Numbered from the stretch's first letter, positions 17,479 to 27,012 are shown. The stretch is 64,000 nucleotides of DNA from JAAZHD01 sp012510895 (GCA_050951465.1 JBMNJC010000019.1:25468-89467); one strand, 5' to 3'. Translations and numbers: made by a program. The notes: a model not told the origin generated them from the letters alone.

Positions 17479-18468
17479 ATGCAGAAAATCAGAATAGGCA
17501 TTTTGGGATATGGAAATTTAGGCCGGGGCGTGGAGCTGGCCCTTAATAACTGCCCGGACATGAAACTTGTCGGAATCTTTACACGCAGGTCTCCGGCAAC
17601 TGTGAAGACTGCGCTTAAAACAACAAGAGTCATGCATATAGATGAGGCAGAGAATATGAAAGATGAAATAGATGTTATGATACTCTGCGGCGGGTCAGCC
17701 AAGGATCTGCCGATTCAGGGGCCCCGGTTTGCAAAATTGTTTAATACTGTAGACAGCTTTGATACCCATGCAAAAGTCCCGGAATATTTTGAGAAGGTGG
17801 ATAAGGCAGCAAAATCAGCCGGCAAAATCAGCATCATATCAACAGGCTGGGACCCTGGCTTATTTTCCATTAACCGATTAATGTCCGAGGCTGTTCTTCC
17901 CCGGGGCAAAACTTATACATTTTGGGGCAAGGGGGTCAGCCAGGGGCATTCGGATGCCATTCGCCGCATTGATGGTGTAAAGGATGCAAAACAATACACC
18001 GTTCCCATAGAAGAAGCGGTTAACAAGGTAAGAAGCGGACAAAATCCGGACCTGTCTACCAGAGATAAACACCTGAGAGACTGCTATGTGGTTTTGGAAG
18101 AGGGAGCTGATCCCGTCCGGGTTGAGCATGAAATTAAAACCATGCCCGACTATTTTGCCGATTACGAGACCCATGTAACTTTTATTACAGAAGAAGAATT
18201 AAGAAAAAATCATTCCGCCATGCCCCACGGGGGTTTTGTAATCCGAAGCGGAAAGACCGGTGCAGATAATGAAAACACCAGTATCATAGAATATCAGTTA
18301 AAGCTGGACAGTAACCCGGAATTTACAGCAAGTGTGCTGGCTGCCTATGCCAGAGCAGCTTACAGGCTGCACAGCGAAGGTCAGTCAGGGGCAAGGACTG
18401 TGCTGGACATTCCGCCGGCTTACCTGTCTCCAAAGTCCGGTGCAGAGTTAAGAAAGGAACTTCTGTGA
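17479..18468 (+). CDS. ddh: meso-Diaminopimelate D-dehydrogenase
   Basis: A 329-residue NADPH enzyme that converts L-tetrahydrodipicolinate and ammonia into meso-diaminopimelate in one step, bypassing the succinylase or acetylase branches of lysine and peptidoglycan synthesis. The Rossmann motif GILGYGNLGRG is at the N-terminus. FDTHAKVPEYF and STGWDPGLFSINRL match the family's diaminopimelate-binding regions. The ATG at 17479 has GGGAGG 9 bases upstream, while the in-frame ATG at 17458 does not. It stands between fhs and a nucleotidyltransferase, on the same strand, with gaps of about 100 bases. Confidence 0.93.
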   Translation: MQKIRIGILGYGNLGRGVELALNNCPDMKLVGIFTRRSPATVKTALKTTRVMHIDEAENMKDEIDVMILCGGSAKDLPIQGPRFAKLFNTVDSFDTHAKVPEYFEKVDKAAKSAGKISIISTGWDPGLFSINRLMSEAVLPRGKTYTFWGKGVSQGHSDAIRRIDGVKDAKQYTVPIEEAVNKVRSGQNPDLSTRDKHLRDCYVVLEEGADPVRVEHEIKTMPDYFADYETHVTFITEEELRKNHSAMPHGGFVIRSGKTGADNENTSIIEYQLKLDSNPEFTASVLAAYARAAYRLHSEGQSGARTVLDIPPAYLSPKSGAELRKELL

Positions 18469-18572
18469 ATTGGCTCCTGCTGTCAATAAGTACGATACAG
18501 GAACGGCAAACAGATATTATGAGATAATGGGATGGATACAGAGATAAATATAATATACCTAGGAGGATGGAA

Positions 18573-19307
18573 GTGAAGGCAATTATACTGGCAGCGGGCT
18601 ATGCAACCAGATTATATCCGTTGACTAAGAATAAGCCGAAAGCGCTGCTTCCGGTCGGCAGCAAGCCGATTTTGGATCATATTATTGAAAATATTCTAAG
18701 CATTCCGGTAGTAGATGAAATATTTGTAGTAACAAATGAAAGATTCTATCAGCATTTTGCAGACTGGAAAAAAGAAAGCAATTATGAAGTTCCTATAACC
18801 GTATATAATGACGGAACTACCAGTAATGAAAATCGACTGGGTGCCCTTGGTGATCTTAAGTTTGTTATCGACCGGGCAAATATAGAAGATGACATTATAG
18901 TTGCAGCCGGAGACAATTTAATGGACTTTTCCCTGAAGGACTTGTATGACTTTTATGAGAGGGTCCAAAGCTGCTGCGTTTGTGTTAAAGAAGTAGAAGA
19001 TCATGAAATCGAGAAAATGGCAATTGTTTTAATGGATGAGTCCAACCGGGTTACCGATTTTGAAGAAAAACCTAAAAACCCCAAGTCCAATCTGGGGGCT
19101 TTTGCTGTTTATATATACACAAAGGATACATTAAAACTTTTGGATGAATACTTAAGAACCGGCAATAACCCTGATGCTCCGGGCAATTTTCCCGCGTGGC
19201 TTTACAAACGGGTGCCGATTTACGCTTACAGGTTTAAAGGCAGCTGCTATGATATAGGAACCCATGATGCTTATGCAGAAGTACAGAAGCTGTATAAGGA
19301 CAGATGA
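18573..19307 (+). CDS. Sugar nucleotidyltransferase family protein
   Basis: A 244-residue NTP-transferase with the nucleotide-binding motif ILAAGYATRLYPLTKNKPK at the N-terminus and the metal-binding Asp in AAGDNLMDF. EEKPKNPKSNLGAF is the typical sugar-contacting segment. It makes a nucleotide-sugar (or another nucleotide-activated headgroup) from an NTP and a sugar phosphate. I prefer the GTG at 18573 because AGGAGG lies 6 bases upstream; the in-frame ATG at 18567 touches it directly. The neighbours give no clue to the sugar. Its end runs into tadA. Confidence 0.9.
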   Translation: MKAIILAAGYATRLYPLTKNKPKALLPVGSKPILDHIIENILSIPVVDEIFVVTNERFYQHFADWKKESNYEVPITVYNDGTTSNENRLGALGDLKFVIDRANIEDDIIVAAGDNLMDFSLKDLYDFYERVQSCCVCVKEVEDHEIEKMAIVLMDESNRVTDFEEKPKNPKSNLGAFAVYIYTKDTLKLLDEYLRTGNNPDAPGNFPAWLYKRVPIYAYRFKGSCYDIGTHDAYAEVQKLYKDR

Positions 19308-19330
19308 TGACTTTTAGCAGGAGAGACGGT

Positions 19331-19780
19331 GTGTATTCATATTTTATGAAAGAAGCTCTTGAAGAGGCCAAAAAAGCATATGAATTGGATGAAGTTCCCA
19401 TTGGCGCTGTTGTTGTTAAAGATGGAAAGATCATAGGCCGGGGGCATAATTCAAGGGAAAGGAAGCAGGATCCTACCTTGCATGCTGAGATCATTGCTAT
19501 CAGACAGGCGGCGGCTGAATTAGGTTCATGGCGCCTGACGGACTGTGAACTTTATGTAACAATTGAGCCGTGCCCCATGTGTGCCGGGGCCATATTACAG
19601 TCAAGAATCCCCAGGGTGATCTATGGTGCCAGGGACCCCAAAGCGGGCTGTGCCGGCAGCTTATATAATTTGCTGGAGGATTCAAGGTTCAATCACAGGG
19701 CGGAAGTGGTAGAAGGAGTTTTGGAAGAGGAATGTGCTGAAATAATAAGGGGCTATTTCAGGCAAAAGAGAGGGAAGTAA
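19331..19780 (+). CDS. tadA: tRNA-specific adenosine deaminase
   Basis: TadA deaminates A34 of tRNA-Arg(ACG) to inosine, a zinc-dependent essential reaction. The zinc/catalytic motif is LHAE (His51-Ala-Glu53 from the chosen start), paired with PCPMCAGAI holding Cys81 and Cys84. The N-terminus YFMKEALEEAKKAYELDEVP is typical of the family. I choose GTG 19331 because AGGAGA lies 7 bases upstream and the length (149 aa) fits TadA. In-frame ATGs at 19304 and 19307 overlapping the preceding stop are the alternative. A promoter and tRNA-Ser follow directly. Confidence 0.93.
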   Translation: MYSYFMKEALEEAKKAYELDEVPIGAVVVKDGKIIGRGHNSRERKQDPTLHAEIIAIRQAAAELGSWRLTDCELYVTIEPCPMCAGAILQSRIPRVIYGARDPKAGCAGSLYNLLEDSRFNHRAEVVEGVLEEECAEIIRGYFRQKRGK

Positions 19781-19788
19781 TTTCCCTG

Positions 19789-19817
19789 TTGAGAGCGGGC
19801 TCAATGTATGTTAAAAT
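19789..19817 (+). promoter_or_regulatory. Promoter of tRNA-Ser
   Basis: TTGAGA (19789-19794), a 17-base spacer and TAAAAT (19812-19817) lie 69 bases upstream of tRNA-Ser, just after the tadA stop. Confidence 0.65.
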
Positions 19818-19886
19818 AATTAAGCGCGCCGGCGTATTTCAGCATATTTGACTGATTCCAAAAGAAAAAAATAAGGGCAAAAATAT

Positions 19887-19977
19887 GGAGAGATGTCCGA
19901 GCTGGTTTAAGGTGCAGGTCTCGAAAACCTGTGTCGGTTCACCCCGACCGTGGGTTCGAATCCCACTCTCTCCGCCA
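19887..19977 (+). tRNA. tRNA-Ser (anticodon CGA)
   Basis: A 91-base class II tRNA. Acceptor GGAGAGA pairs with TCTCTCC. The anticodon loop CTCGAAA carries CGA, a long variable arm (GTCGGTTCACCCCGAC) is present, the T-arm is GTGGG-TTCGAAT-CCCAC and CCA is encoded. It reads UCG serine codons. Confidence 0.95.
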
Positions 19978-19986
19978 TTTTACTCG

Positions 19987-20014
19987 AAAACCCGCTCTTT
20001 AAGCGGGTTTTCTT
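19987..20014. terminator. Terminator after tRNA-Ser, shared with ylmH
   Basis: A 10-bp stem, AAAACCCGCT (19987-19996) and AGCGGGTTTT (20002-20011), with loop CTTTA lies between tRNA-Ser and the convergent ylmH. It can act on both strands. Confidence 0.85.
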
Positions 20015-20037
20015 GCTTGATACAGCTCATATCATCT

Positions 20038-20769
20038 TTATACATACCTTCCTATTACAATCCTGTATCTGTTTTTACGGGTCTGGTCTCCTATTTCAAG
20101 CACCCGTATGCGTCCAAATCCTCGTAATGATATGATGTTATCTATCGAAACCGTTTTTGCCGGTTGAAGGCAGACCTGATGCGAAACTTGAACCAATCCG
20201 GATGTAATTTTTGCCTGGGCTTGTCCCCGGGAGATACGGAATGCAAAGGCCAACACGGCATCCAGCCTGAGTGATGCCACCGTTCCGGTAACTCGTTCAT
20301 ATTTTTCCGGCAAAGAAGGGAGGCCGTCAAGGGCAGTTTCAGAAACAGTAAGCCCCACTTTGCCGGCTTTTTGTAAGTTTAGAACGATGTAATTTGAGAT
20401 TTGAGAAAGACAAATCAAAAAAGCGCGCCCGGGTTCTATAAGAATATCGCCCAGCACTTCCCGTTCAATGCCAAGTGCCAGCACAGCACCCAGGATGGTT
20501 CGATGAGTAAGGCTGTCCTGCCTGCGGTAGGTAAGTTCCAGGGCTGAAATGACCGATTCCCTGTCATAGGTGCCGAATTCCGGGTTTATAAAAACGGCAA
20601 TCCGCCGTTCAGCATTCACAAATCCTCCGTCTGTAATCAATTCCACATCCCGGCGGCTGTTGTACCGCTGCCGTACCTGTTCCAGCTCTGCAGCAGTCAA
20701 AAATTTACTGTGTGCAATGCCGGTCTTTTGCGCTTTTTGTGCCAATCCGTCTATATAGTTAAAAAACAT
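20038..20769 (-). CDS. ylmH: S4-domain RNA-binding protein YlmH
   Basis: A 243-residue protein of the YlmH/RqcP2 family, which binds ribosomal 50S-tRNA complexes and is linked to ribosome quality control. The C-terminal S4 domain is clear in LRLDAVLAFAFRISRGQAQ and the following DNIISLRGFGRIRV. The N-terminal half carries the family sequence RRIAVFINPEFG. In most Firmicutes ylmH lies in the cell-division cluster near sepF and divIVA; here it stands alone between tRNA-Ser and a two-component system. GGGGTGT lies just upstream of the ATG. Confidence 0.87.
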   Translation of the reverse strand: MFFNYIDGLAQKAQKTGIAHSKFLTAAELEQVRQRYNSRRDVELITDGGFVNAERRIAVFINPEFGTYDRESVISALELTYRRQDSLTHRTILGAVLALGIEREVLGDILIEPGRAFLICLSQISNYIVLNLQKAGKVGLTVSETALDGLPSLPEKYERVTGTVASLRLDAVLAFAFRISRGQAQAKITSGLVQVSHQVCLQPAKTVSIDNIISLRGFGRIRVLEIGDQTRKNRYRIVIGRYV

Positions 20770-20790
20770 GTTACACCCCTGGTTTTGCTT

Positions 20791-21417
20791 TCATCTCTGT
20801 TTATTCTTATAATAAAATATTGCCAGCTGGGTTCTGTCTCTGAGATTGAGTTTATCAAGGATGGTGCTTATGGTATTCCTGATAGTGCCCTCGCTTAAAT
20901 ACAGCCTTTCGGCAATCTCCTTGTTGTTCAGCCCTTCTGCCACAAGACCTATAATCTCTCCTTCTCTTTCTGTAATGCCGTAAGCTGCATAATCTATTTT
21001 TTCATGACTCTTTATAAGGGATGGTATTTTAGACACAATATCATCGCCGAAAACGCTTTGCCCCATATATACGGCCTTTAATGCCGGAATTATGGAATCA
21101 AAATTTTGTTTGATAATATAACCCTTGGAGCCGATTTTTAATGCAGTGATAATATATTCATAATCGGAAAAGGTGGTTAGAAAGAGTATTTTTGCATCTT
21201 TATCCTTTTCCAATATGATTTTTGCGGCTTCCAAACCGGTCATGGCTTCCATTCTGATGTCCATCAGAAGTATATCAGGTTTCAGCTCATGATAAAGGCG
21301 GATTGCTTCCTCGCCGCTGTGGCCGATCCCTGCAACCTTAATATCTTCGTTTTGTTCCAAAATGATTTTAAGAGAGTTGCAAACCAGTTTGTCATCATCT
21401 ATTATTAGAATTCTCAT
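20791..21417 (-). CDS. Response regulator, NarL/LuxR family
   Basis: A receiver domain (residues 1-120) with the acidic pocket IIDDD, phosphoacceptor Asp53 in LLMDIRM and the conserved Thr and Lys in LFLTTFSDYE and GSKGYIIKQ. It is followed by a LuxR-type helix-turn-helix (ITEREGEIIGLVAEGLNNKE, with recognition helix YLSEGTIRNTISTIL). It takes phosphate from the sensor kinase encoded just upstream and probably activates the divergent ABC exporter. The start at 21417 is chosen from the conserved N-terminus. An ATG four codons earlier is possible, but GGGAGG almost touches it. Confidence 0.93.
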   Translation of the reverse strand: MRILIIDDDKLVCNSLKIILEQNEDIKVAGIGHSGEEAIRLYHELKPDILLMDIRMEAMTGLEAAKIILEKDKDAKILFLTTFSDYEYIITALKIGSKGYIIKQNFDSIIPALKAVYMGQSVFGDDIVSKIPSLIKSHEKIDYAAYGITEREGEIIGLVAEGLNNKEIAERLYLSEGTIRNTISTILDKLNLRDRTQLAIFYYKNKQR

Positions 21418-21532
21418 TTGCTGCCTCATTCCTCCCGGGATGTATTTGTCTTAAATTAAGTCTGTATTTCTTTTTCTTTTATACAGTACTGCCCCGCAGC
21501 ACCTGGTATGTGTTAAATATATTATTTAACTA

Positions 21533-22609
21533 TTACCCTTTGGACTTCTTCCTGGGTATGGAAATAAAAATTCGAAACCCTTTATCACTGCTTATATGTA
21601 TATTGCCTTCAAGAGCCGTAATCCGGTCGGTAATATTCTGAATGCCTATTCCTTCATCTTTCCGATAACTGCCTTTTGTTCCGTTATCTTTTATAATCAG
21701 CTGATATAAAGCCGGATGCTCAATCATGGATATGGAAGCCTCTGTTGCGTTGGAATGCTTCATTATATTTGACAGGGCTTCTTTGACCACGGCAATAAAA
21801 CAGTATTTTATATTCTTATCCGGCTCATCTTCTATATCATAGTGAAAAATAACCGGACAGAATTCGAAACCCTTTATCAGCTTATCAATTTCATTTTTCA
21901 AGTCAATAGAGTGTTCATGAAGATTATGCACGCTGGCCCGGATGCTGTCCATGGCCTCAGAAAGGGTATCCTTAATGGCTTTTAAAGGCTCTGTAATGGA
22001 CTTATCTTTATTTATTGCCAAAAGGGCACCCACCTGTAAGATAGACCGGGTAAGCAGATGGCCTACATTATCGTGAATTTCCCTGGCAATTCTGTTGCGC
22101 TCGGTAATGGTTGCCAGGTGAACCTCATAATCCTGCCTGTCTATCAGTTCTTTATTCTGTTTTTCCAGTTTTAGGGAAATTTCCGCAGCGTTATCCCGCA
22201 GCTCATGATAAGCCTTTTCCATGCCTTCAAGGTCAGCAGTTCTTTTCTTCAATAGAACTGCTATAAGGATAAAAGCTGCGGTAAAGAGTACAGTGAAAAG
22301 AGGCAGCACCTTATAATGAACAGCCAGCGGGAAAAAAGAAAAAGCCCAGTAGTATCCCTTGGTTTTCATAAATGAACTGTCGTAGGAAAAAAGGGCAGTC
22401 AAGGGAACCAGTTCAATGTAAAAAAGACACAGCAGAAGGTAGAAAAAATAAACGGGCAGCGTGATTTTATCATTTTCAAAATAGCTTAATGCAGCACTTA
22501 GGATAAGCGCCACCAAAACGGGCACCACCATATACATTGAATCTGCTTCCAAGGCATACAGTATCAGAGAAAGAATCAGAATGACAGCCTTGTCCATCAA
22601 TTTTCCCAT
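21533..22609 (-). CDS. Sensor histidine kinase (HisKA_3, DesK/LiaS/YvfT-like)
   Basis: The N-terminal 120 residues hold four to five hydrophobic segments, so the sensor is embedded in the membrane with little outside. A coiled-coil (about residues 120-160) leads to the dimerisation domain, with the phosphorylated His in ERNRIAREIHDNVGH (about residue 178). The HATPase domain follows, with the N-box in KEALSNIMKHSNA and DEGIGIQNI as the G-box. The ATG at 22609 has AAGGGA 9 bases upstream; a TTG six codons earlier overlaps that site. It is paired with the NarL-type regulator downstream and divergent from an ABC exporter, the usual layout for antibiotic or membrane-stress sensing. Confidence 0.92.
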   Translation of the reverse strand: MGKLMDKAVILILSLILYALEADSMYMVVPVLVALILSAALSYFENDKITLPVYFFYLLLCLFYIELVPLTALFSYDSSFMKTKGYYWAFSFFPLAVHYKVLPLFTVLFTAAFILIAVLLKKRTADLEGMEKAYHELRDNAAEISLKLEKQNKELIDRQDYEVHLATITERNRIAREIHDNVGHLLTRSILQVGALLAINKDKSITEPLKAIKDTLSEAMDSIRASVHNLHEHSIDLKNEIDKLIKGFEFCPVIFHYDIEDEPDKNIKYCFIAVVKEALSNIMKHSNATEASISMIEHPALYQLIIKDNGTKGSYRKDEGIGIQNITDRITALEGNIHISSDKGFRIFISIPRKKSKG

Positions 22610-22844
22610 AAAATGAATTCCCTTCAAAAGATAATCGTATCAAATGCCCCTGTATAGGTATCATATCCGGAATTTTTTAATGATACAAGTATTAATCATG
22701 AAGATAATTACTGCAGAATATTACATTTGTCACATCTGCTTTGGAAGCTCTTCACTAACGAATGAACTGAAAATTGATTATGATAAAAGCAGGCAGTAAG
22801 ACTCAGCATGAATTTGTGTTCCATTAAATGCAAGGAGGAAGCTT

Positions 22845-23795
22845 ATGGTAATAAAAGTTGAGAATCTGGTAAAGAGATATGATGGATTAATTGCCCTTGA
22901 CCACTTCAGCCTGGAGGTCAGGGAAGGGGAGATTTTCGGTCTTTTAGGGCCAAACGGTTCAGGAAAGACAACAGCTATAAACTGTATTTTATCCCTTTTA
23001 AAATACGATAAGGGCACCATAGAGGTATATGGCAGACCCATGACTCCTGATGCCTACGATATAAAAAGAAATATTGGAATTATAATGCAAAACGTTGCCG
23101 TATTTGATGAGCTGACAGTATATGAAAATATAGATTATTTTTGCGGCCTCTATATTCCCGACAGAAAAAAACGCAAAGAACTTGTTGAGGAAGCCATAGA
23201 TTTTGTTGAACTAAATAAATTTAGAAATTTTCTTCCCAAAAAACTCAGCGGCGGTCTGCTGCGCCGTTTAAATATTGCCTGCGGCATTGCCCATAAGCCC
23301 AGCCTGATTATTCTGGATGAACCGACGGTAGCGGTGGATCCTCAAAGCCGGAAAAAAATTCTGGAAGGAATAAAGGAGCTTAATAAAAACGGGGCTACCG
23401 TGGTATATACATCTCATTACATGGAAGAGGTAGAGGAAATCTGTACCCGCATAGCCATCATGGATAAGGGAAAAGTGATTGCCCTGGGAACAAAGGATGA
23501 GCTTAAGGGTATGATTCATTCCGGTGAAAAGGTCACCATTGAAATATTTGACTACAGCAGCAACATTCTGGAGGAAGTCAGGAGCATACCCCATATCATT
23601 ACTGCTGAGTATACAGATAATCTCCTGGTTGCCAGGTTCAGCAAAGGAAAAAATAACCTTGGAGTCTTACTTGATTATTTGCGTTCCCGTCAGATAGAAA
23701 CAGGCAGGATTTACTCTGAGCCGCCCACTTTAAATGATGTTTTCCTGGAGATTACCGGCAAGGAACTCAGGGATTATGCCAAGGGGGTACAGTGA
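22845..23795 (+). CDS. ABC exporter ATP-binding protein
   Basis: A 316-residue ATPase: Walker A GPNGSGKTT near residue 36, signature LSGGLLRRL, Walker B LIILDEP and the His loop TSHYMEEVEEI. The C-terminal 80 residues form the extension seen in ABC-2 drug and lantibiotic exporters. AGGAGG lies 6 bases before the ATG. It is the first gene of a three-gene operon with two different permeases, divergent from a two-component system. That context suggests inducible export of a toxic compound. Confidence 0.93.
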   Translation: MVIKVENLVKRYDGLIALDHFSLEVREGEIFGLLGPNGSGKTTAINCILSLLKYDKGTIEVYGRPMTPDAYDIKRNIGIIMQNVAVFDELTVYENIDYFCGLYIPDRKKRKELVEEAIDFVELNKFRNFLPKKLSGGLLRRLNIACGIAHKPSLIILDEPTVAVDPQSRKKILEGIKELNKNGATVVYTSHYMEEVEEICTRIAIMDKGKVIALGTKDELKGMIHSGEKVTIEIFDYSSNILEEVRSIPHIITAEYTDNLLVARFSKGKNNLGVLLDYLRSRQIETGRIYSEPPTLNDVFLEITGKELRDYAKGVQ

Positions 23796-23796
23796 T

Positions 23797-24921
23797 ATGC
23801 TTCATATTTATAAGTACAGACTTAAATGCATAATAAGGGATAAGCAAATGGTATTCTGGTCGCTGTTGTTCCCGATTATTCTGGCTGTCCTGTTCAATTT
23901 GGCTTTTTCCAATCTTTCCAAATCGGAAAACTTTAAGGAAATCAGAATAGCTGTTGCTGAAAATGATGAATTAAGGGGAAACCCCCAGTTTACAGAAGCA
24001 CTCAATTCAGTTCCGGACCTTTTTGATGTAATCTACACTTCTAAGGCAGATGCAGAAAAGCTTCTGGAGGAAGACGATATAAGAGGGTATATTTATTTCG
24101 ACCAGGGGCCTAAGCTGGTTGTAAAAAGATCCGGTATAAATCAATCCATTTTGAAAGCATTCCTCGATGACTATGTACAGACCGGCTCCACCATAGAAAG
24201 GATTATGGAGAAAAACCCGGCTGCCCTCCAGGGAGGGCTTATTGACAGTGTATCGGAAAGAAACAGCTATTTGAGGGAGATTTCACATGGAAAGGCTGAG
24301 CCCGATACAGTGGTAAATTATTTCTATGCTCTGATTGCAATGGCCTGCCTGTATGGAAGCTTCAGCGGCCTTAAGGAGGTAACTGCCCTTCAGGGGAATC
24401 TTTCCTTCCAGGGAGCCAGGGTGAATGTGACTCCCGTAAACAAGGCAAGGATGATAGCTGCATCCATAGGAGCGGCTGTGACTTATCAGCTTTTTGTCAT
24501 AACGTCACATATTTTATTCCTGGTATTTGTAATTAAAGTGGACTTCGGAAATCAGATGTTTTATATAGCCCTGGCCTGTCTGGTATCATCAGTTACGGGT
24601 GTAACCTACGGCACCTTTATCAGTTCTGTCAATAGAAAAAGCGAGGGGGTAAAGATAGGCATTCTGATCGGCACTTCCATGATAATGTCCTTTCTCTCAG
24701 GCATGATGTTTGACAAGATGAAGTATATTATTAACTCAAAGCTGCCAATATTAGGGTATTTGAATCCTGCCAACCTGATAACTGATGCTTTTTATTCCCT
24801 GTATTATTATGATACCCACACCAGGTTTTTCACCAATATAGGTCTGCTCTGCGGATATATAGCTTTTTTCGGAGCGGTAACCTATCTGTCATTAAGGAGG
24901 CAAAAGTATGCAAGTATATAA
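23797..24921 (+). CDS. ABC-2 family permease
   Basis: A 374-residue ABC-2 membrane protein with one N-terminal transmembrane helix (FWSLLFPIILAVLFNLAF), an extracytoplasmic segment of about 150 residues, and five further hydrophobic helices in the C-terminal half. The ATG at 23797 lies 1 base after the ATPase stop, with GGGGG upstream. An earlier in-frame ATG inside the ATPase gene is unlikely. It pairs with the next permease to form a heterodimeric channel. Confidence 0.88.
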   Translation: MLHIYKYRLKCIIRDKQMVFWSLLFPIILAVLFNLAFSNLSKSENFKEIRIAVAENDELRGNPQFTEALNSVPDLFDVIYTSKADAEKLLEEDDIRGYIYFDQGPKLVVKRSGINQSILKAFLDDYVQTGSTIERIMEKNPAALQGGLIDSVSERNSYLREISHGKAEPDTVVNYFYALIAMACLYGSFSGLKEVTALQGNLSFQGARVNVTPVNKARMIAASIGAAVTYQLFVITSHILFLVFVIKVDFGNQMFYIALACLVSSVTGVTYGTFISSVNRKSEGVKIGILIGTSMIMSFLSGMMFDKMKYIINSKLPILGYLNPANLITDAFYSLYYYDTHTRFFTNIGLLCGYIAFFGAVTYLSLRRQKYASI

Positions 24922-26074
24922 AGCATTTTTCCGGATAATACAAAAGAATCTGCTCCAGATAATAATTTATGTTTTCGTTTTTCTGGCTGTATCCATAAGC
25001 TTGACAATAGCAGGTGTTAATCCGGTACAAACCGAGTTTACCCAGACAAAAATCAGTATGGCTTTCTTCGATTACGATAACTCTTCCCTTTCCCTGGGCC
25101 TAAAGAATCATCTTGCCAAAACAGGCAGGATGGCAGATCTTGCTGATGAAGCTGAAAGCATTCAGGATGCTCTCTTCTTCCGGGAAATTGAATATGCGCT
25201 CAGGGTGCCCCAAGGCTTTGCAGAGGCCTTGATGAGCGGAGAGGAAGCATATATTGAAAAGATAAGCGTACCGGCCTCTGTCAGTGAGGTGTACCTGGAT
25301 AACGCAGTAAATAAATACCTGAATACTGCCAGAATATATATCAGCAATACAGAAGGCCTGTCCCAGGAAGAGCTGGCAGACTATATTGCAGCGGATATGG
25401 AAAAGAGCGCAAAGGTAGAGGTGAACCGGGAGATAGAGGAGCTTACACTAAGCCAGAAGGCAGGCAATCATTACAACTATATGGCCTATTCACTCTTTGC
25501 GGTACTGATTCTGGGCGTAAGCTCTGTAATGCTGGTATTTCAGAGTCAGGACCTAAAAAACAGGAATCTTTGTTCACCCATTACTCTGCGAAACATGAAT
25601 TTTCAGCTGATATTAGGCAACATAAGCTATGCGGTTCTTGCCTGGATGGTAATGAACCTGCCCAGTATCTTTATGTTTGGCAGCTTTATGTTCACCGCTA
25701 AAGGGCTGCTTCTGATGGCAAACTCACTTATATTTACCATGGCAGCTCTGAGCATCAGCTTTCTTATAAGCATTTTGGTAACCAGCCCCGGAGCAGTGTC
25801 TGCTGCGGCAAATGTGGTATCCCTGGGAAGCTCATTCATAAGCGGAGTATTTGTGCCCCAGGAACTCTTAAGCGATACCGTGCTTAGAATTTCCTCCTTT
25901 ACCCCTGCTTACTGGTATGTAAAATCCAATAATGATATAGCTGGGATGGGTGAGGTAACCGCCATGAGCAGAGCGCCTATATTTAATAATATGCTGATTA
26001 TACTGGGCTTTGCCGCAGCTTCCTTTACTATAGCCCTTGTTATCACCAAGCAGAGGAGAATAAAGAAGCAGTAA
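24908..26074 (+). CDS. ABC-2 family permease, second subunit
   Basis: A 388-residue ABC-2 permease with the same layout as its neighbour: an N-terminal helix near residues 12-35, a large outside segment, then five to six helices from about residue 190. AGGAGG lies 7 bases before the ATG, which overlaps the previous gene by 14 bases, so the genes are coupled. SSFISGVFVPQELLS near the C-terminus is typical of the ABC-2 superfamily. It is the last gene of the exporter operon, convergent with the SGNH hydrolase. Confidence 0.88.
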   Translation: MQVYKAFFRIIQKNLLQIIIYVFVFLAVSISLTIAGVNPVQTEFTQTKISMAFFDYDNSSLSLGLKNHLAKTGRMADLADEAESIQDALFFREIEYALRVPQGFAEALMSGEEAYIEKISVPASVSEVYLDNAVNKYLNTARIYISNTEGLSQEELADYIAADMEKSAKVEVNREIEELTLSQKAGNHYNYMAYSLFAVLILGVSSVMLVFQSQDLKNRNLCSPITLRNMNFQLILGNISYAVLAWMVMNLPSIFMFGSFMFTAKGLLLMANSLIFTMAALSISFLISILVTSPGAVSAAANVVSLGSSFISGVFVPQELLSDTVLRISSFTPAYWYVKSNNDIAGMGEVTAMSRAPIFNNMLIILGFAAASFTIALVITKQRRIKKQ

Positions 26075-26095
26075 ACAGCCTTATGCAGCGCCCTG

Positions 26096-26800
26096 TTACT
26101 TTCCATATTCCTGTATTCTGCCTAATAAATACTTTATATCATGCTCAATATCTTCTGGAATTTCCAGATCAGGCAGCCCCAGAGCCCTTGAGGCATTCAA
26201 GCCCATAATGAAATTTCCAAGATAATTGACATGAATCCAGTCCCGCATAATCTTCTTATACTCTTCTTTGTTATTCTTGTAGAAGGGTTCCAGAATTTTG
26301 TATTGATCTATGAGGGGCAGGCCCAGCTCTTTGGACAGATCCCTGTTTGCCTGAACGAATTGGCTGAACAATGCCTCGAATCCTTCCGGTCCTTCATCAT
26401 ACACCGGGCAATAATAGGTTTGAAGCACCGGAAGTCCATCATTTTCCCTAATTATTAAACAAATTCGCCTTAAGTTCTCAATGTATTGGGCAAGGGTCAT
26501 GCCTTTCATGGAGTCGTTTCCTCCTATGGTTATTATCACCATAGAAGGCTGGAAGGACAAAACATCCCTGTTAATGCGGTCCAGCAGCTGCCTGGTGGTT
26601 TCTCCGCTGATACCCTGGTTTATAACAACAACATTGCGGCCTATTGCTGCCCGGGCATTTATGTAAAGCCAATCCACCCAATTATGCCTGCCCTTGCTCC
26701 ACCATGAAAGTTCGGTGTTGCTGGAACCAAATGCTATTATGCGGAAGGATTTTTCCTGTTCATTTCTCCACTTGTCGAAAATTCTGCTTAAATCCTGCAA
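26096..26800 (-). CDS. SGNH/GDSL-family hydrolase
   Basis: A 234-residue esterase of the SGNH fold. Block I is AFGSSNTE with nucleophile Ser26, block II is QGISGETT with the oxyanion Gly, block III is TIGGNDS with the Asn, and block V is DWIHVNYLGN with the Asp-x-x-His pair near residue 188. The GSS variant replaces GDS. There is no signal peptide, so it acts in the cytoplasm, probably as a deacetylase or small esterase. The start is TTG at 26800, with GGGAG 9 bases upstream. Confidence 0.88.
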   Translation of the reverse strand: MQDLSRIFDKWRNEQEKSFRIIAFGSSNTELSWWSKGRHNWVDWLYINARAAIGRNVVVINQGISGETTRQLLDRINRDVLSFQPSMVIITIGGNDSMKGMTLAQYIENLRRICLIIRENDGLPVLQTYYCPVYDEGPEGFEALFSQFVQANRDLSKELGLPLIDQYKILEPFYKNNKEEYKKIMRDWIHVNYLGNFIMGLNASRALGLPDLEIPEDIEHDIKYLLGRIQEYGK

Positions 26801-27012
26801 ATCTTTTCACTCCCAACCAAAAGTTTTGATTCCTGATATACGCATTTGACTCTTTAAATTCCATATTACTACACATACAAAGACTAATAAATAAATAAAT
26901 TTCATTTTTGGAATAGAAATCTTTTCTCAGATATAATAGTATAAACTTGTATACCATCAATAAAAAGGTGTGGAATAAATAATAGACAAATAAATTGAAA
27001 GGAAAGAGTAAA

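Noticed and set aside
19771..19787. Short hairpin over the tadA stop codon as a terminator
   Set aside because: The stem is 6 bp with no T-run, and the tRNA promoter overlaps it.
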